A program made the translations under genes and the position numbers. 7,726 nt of DNA, taken from the NCBI GenBank assembly GCA_025800435.1, contig JAOXRV010000842.1:1-7726 (forward strand), written 5' to 3'. Shown here one piece after another: positions 5,743 to 7,726 of this stretch. Source of the DNA: Cellvibrionaceae bacterium (GTDB lineage: Bacteria; Pseudomonadota; Gammaproteobacteria; Pseudomonadales; Cellvibrionaceae). Every line of letters starts with the position of its first letter. The first letter of the stretch is position 1. The notes under the pieces were generated by a model. It did not search any database. It was given only the letters and a program-made list of their open reading frames with translations, and was not told the DNA's origin.

Positions 5743-7726
5743 ATGTCCGGTTTAGTCAAAGCATTTATAGGTAGCGCCTTGAGCAAAGCAGCCGACAAAA
5801 AAGCCAAAGCCAGCAACAGCGAGCAGAGCGAGCCCAAGCAGCGCCTGCTCAAGGTGCTGCGTGAAGGGGCCCTGATTGGTTCGGTACTGGTGTGTGCCTA
5901 TATTTTGCTCGCGCTCATATCTTACAGCCCGGTGGACCCGGGTTGGTCGCGCACCGGGCTCGGCGATGAGATTCACAATGCAGGCGGCCCCACGGGCGCT
6001 TGGCTGGCCGATGTGTTTTTCTCCCTGTTTGGCTATCTCGCCTATTTGTTTCCCTTGCTACTGGTCTATCGGGTTTGGCGAATGCTGCGCGATATAGACC
6101 CAAAACCGTTTGATTGGGTGTTAATCAGTCTGCGCTTTGTGGGCCTGGCCCTGGTAATGGCTGGGGGCACAGGCTTGGCGGCCCACAACTTTGCTGCTGA
6201 GGCCTCAAGCCTGCCGTTTTCCAATGGCGGTATTCTGGGTGCGTCGGTGTCGCAATCGGCGGATACGGCATTTGGTTTTATCGGCGCTACCTTGCTGCTA
6301 CTTGGCACTTTTTTATTTGGCTTAACTATATTTACCGACCTGTCTTGGTTGGCGCTTATGGATCGCACTGGCGCCCTGACGCTGATGGGGATTGCCCGGG
6401 CCCAGGAGCGCTTCTCTCATTGGCAGCAACAGCGCCAACAGCAGCAGCAAGTGGAACAGGCGGTCGAAAAACGTCGCCAGGCCCTCGAAGAGAGCGTTAA
6501 GACTGAAACCAAGCGCGAGCCACCAAAAATTACGCCGCCCAAGCCGAAGACGCAAGCGCCGAGTAAGCGCGCCGAGAAAGAGCGCCAGGTACCCTTGTTT
6601 GATGCCCCGGTAAGCGGCGAGTTGCCGCCGCTTAATTTGCTCGACCCGGCCGATCCGCCCAGCGATAAAGCCTACTCCAAAGAGAACCTGGAAGCCTTAT
6701 CGCGCTTGCTGGAATTAAAACTGAAAGACTTTGGCATTGTGGCCGAGGTGGTCTCGGTACTGCCAGGGCCGGTGGTTACCCGGTTTGAATTGCAACCGGC
6801 CCCCGGTGTAAAGGCCGCGCGCATTAGTAATCTGGCGAAAGACTTGGCGCGTTCGCTGGCGGTGATCAGTGTGCGCGTGGTTGAGGTGATCCCCGGTAAA
6901 TCTTTTGTCGGGGTTGAGATACCCAATGAGCACCGCGAGATGGTGCGCCTGCGCGAGGTGCTGGAATCTCCGGCCTATGAAGATTCGCGCTCGCCCACCA
7001 CGGTGGCTTTGGGCCACGATATTTCCGGCCAGGCGGTGGTTGCCGATGTCGCCAAGATGCCGCACTTGCTGGTGGCCGGCACCACCGGCTCGGGTAAATC
7101 GGTGGGGGTTAACGTGATGCTGTTAAGCCTGCTGTATAAATCGACCCCCAAAGAAGTGCGGCTGATTTTGGTAGACCCAAAAATGTTGGAACTGTCGATT
7201 TACGAGGGCATTCCCCATTTGTTAACCCCGGTGATCACCGACATGAACGACGCCGCCAATGGCCTGCGTTGGAGTGTCGGCGAAATGGAGCGGCGCTATA
7301 AATTAATGGCGGCGGTGGGTGTGCGCAATTTATCGGGCTTTAACCGCAAGGTGGAAGATGCGATTAAATCCGGCAACCCCATCCCCGACCCGCTGTGGGT
7401 GCCCGAAGAACATTTTGAGGCCGGCGAAGACGTGGCACCGGCGCCGAGCTTAGAACCCTTGCCCTCGATCGTGATTGTGATCGACGAATTTGCCGATATG
7501 ATGATGATCGTCGGCAAAAAAGTCGAGCAGCTCATTGCCCGCATTGCGCAAAAGGCTCGGGCCGCCGGTATTCATTTAATACTGGCCACCCAGCGCCCCT
7601 CGGTGGATGTTATTACCGGTTTGATTAAAGCCAATGTGCCCACCCGTATGGCCTTCCAGGTTTCCTCTAAAATTGATTCGCGCACCATTCTCGATCAGGG
7701 TGGGGCAGAGCAGCTGTTGGGCCACG
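5743..7726 (+). CDS. ftsK: FtsK, DNA translocase of cell division (3' end outside window)
   Basis: FtsK anchors at the septum and pumps DNA to clear and unlink chromosome termini. The frame is open for 661 codons and runs off the right edge. A basic N-terminal tail precedes four predicted membrane segments (about 42-61, 86-110, 125-147, 175-199). A short Gln/Lys/Pro-rich linker follows (about 218-290), much shorter than the E. coli one and like Pseudomonas-type FtsK. The motor has Walker A GTTGSGKS (446-453), the LVDPKMLEL block, Walker B IVIDE (D581, E582), ATQRPS (615-620) and the VSSKIDSRTILDQGGAEQLLG run at the edge. The DNA-reading gamma domain would lie beyond. The ATG at 5743 is the first Met after an in-frame TAA (5722) but has no Shine-Dalgarno; TTG at 5779 is a better-placed alternative that would shorten the tail by 12 residues. 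Confidence 0.96.
   Translation, partial: MSGLVKAFIGSALSKAADKKAKASNSEQSEPKQRLLKVLREGALIGSVLVCAYILLALISYSPVDPGWSRTGLGDEIHNAGGPTGAWLADVFFSLFGYLAYLFPLLLVYRVWRMLRDIDPKPFDWVLISLRFVGLALVMAGGTGLAAHNFAAEASSLPFSNGGILGASVSQSADTAFGFIGATLLLLGTFLFGLTIFTDLSWLALMDRTGALTLMGIARAQERFSHWQQQRQQQQQVEQAVEKRRQALEESVKTETKREPPKITPPKPKTQAPSKRAEKERQVPLFDAPVSGELPPLNLLDPADPPSDKAYSKENLEALSRLLELKLKDFGIVAEVVSVLPGPVVTRFELQPAPGVKAARISNLAKDLARSLAVISVRVVEVIPGKSFVGVEIPNEHREMVRLREVLESPAYEDSRSPTTVALGHDISGQAVVADVAKMPHLLVAGTTGSGKSVGVNVMLLSLLYKSTPKEVRLILVDPKMLELSIYEGIPHLLTPVITDMNDAANGLRWSVGEMERRYKLMAAVGVRNLSGFNRKVEDAIKSGNPIPDPLWVPEEHFEAGEDVAPAPSLEPLPSIVIVIDEFADMMMIVGKKVEQLIARIAQKARAAGIHLILATQRPSVDVITGLIKANVPTRMAFQVSSKIDSRTILDQGGAEQLLGH
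5769..5781 (+). promoter_or_regulatory. Ribosome site and TTG alternative start for ftsK
   Basis: AGGT at 5769-5772 lies six bases before TTG at 5779-5781, in frame with ftsK. The upstream ATG at 5743 is preceded by TATATACA with no purine-rich ribosome site. Starting at the TTG would still leave about 28 residues ahead of the first membrane segment, which is compatible with FtsK. This decides the start only if transcript data agree. Confidence 0.4.

Overview
The window is a chromosomal housekeeping block from a gammaproteobacterium. Its gene order, clpA > < infA < bpt < aat < trxB | ftsK >, is the one known from Pseudomonas and relatives. Enterobacteria keep the same backbone but place cydDC between aat and trxB and lrp before ftsK, and they lack bpt. 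The IF-1 C-terminus (GRITYRAR) and the presence of bpt next to aat fit Pseudomonadales/Cellvibrionales-type bacteria better than enterics. I infer the order-level placement; I could not test it.

Layout. Positions 1-360 contain no gene I can support, about 45% GC by count, with a possible clpA promoter near the right end. clpA (361-2634, +) encodes a full-length ClpA unfoldase. A symmetric hairpin with an A-tract on one side and a T-tract on the other (2687-2720) separates it from the convergent minus-strand genes and can serve both. These are infA (2790-3008), bpt/ate (3121-3825), aat (3961-4650) and trxB (4659-5606), read in the order trxB-aat-bpt-infA. A 136-base divergent region (5607-5742) holds a plausible trxB promoter and a plausible ftsK promoter. 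ftsK (from 5743, or perhaps 5779, +) runs off the right edge after four membrane segments, the linker and most of the motor domain.

How the genes relate. Three proteins belong to the bacterial N-degron pathway. Bpt puts Leu on N-terminal Asp/Glu, Aat puts Leu/Phe on N-terminal Lys/Arg, and ClpA with ClpP destroys the resulting substrates. The adaptor ClpS, normally encoded directly before clpA, is not found in the 360 bases before clpA. IF-1 (translation initiation), thioredoxin reductase (thiol redox) and FtsK (division and chromosome segregation) are conserved neighbours with separate jobs.

I found no mobile element, CRISPR array, RNA gene or unknown system. The points worth a second look are the missing clpS, the ftsK start, a Met-Gly-Phe version of the ClpP-docking loop, the cysteine set in Bpt, and a few short inverted repeats.
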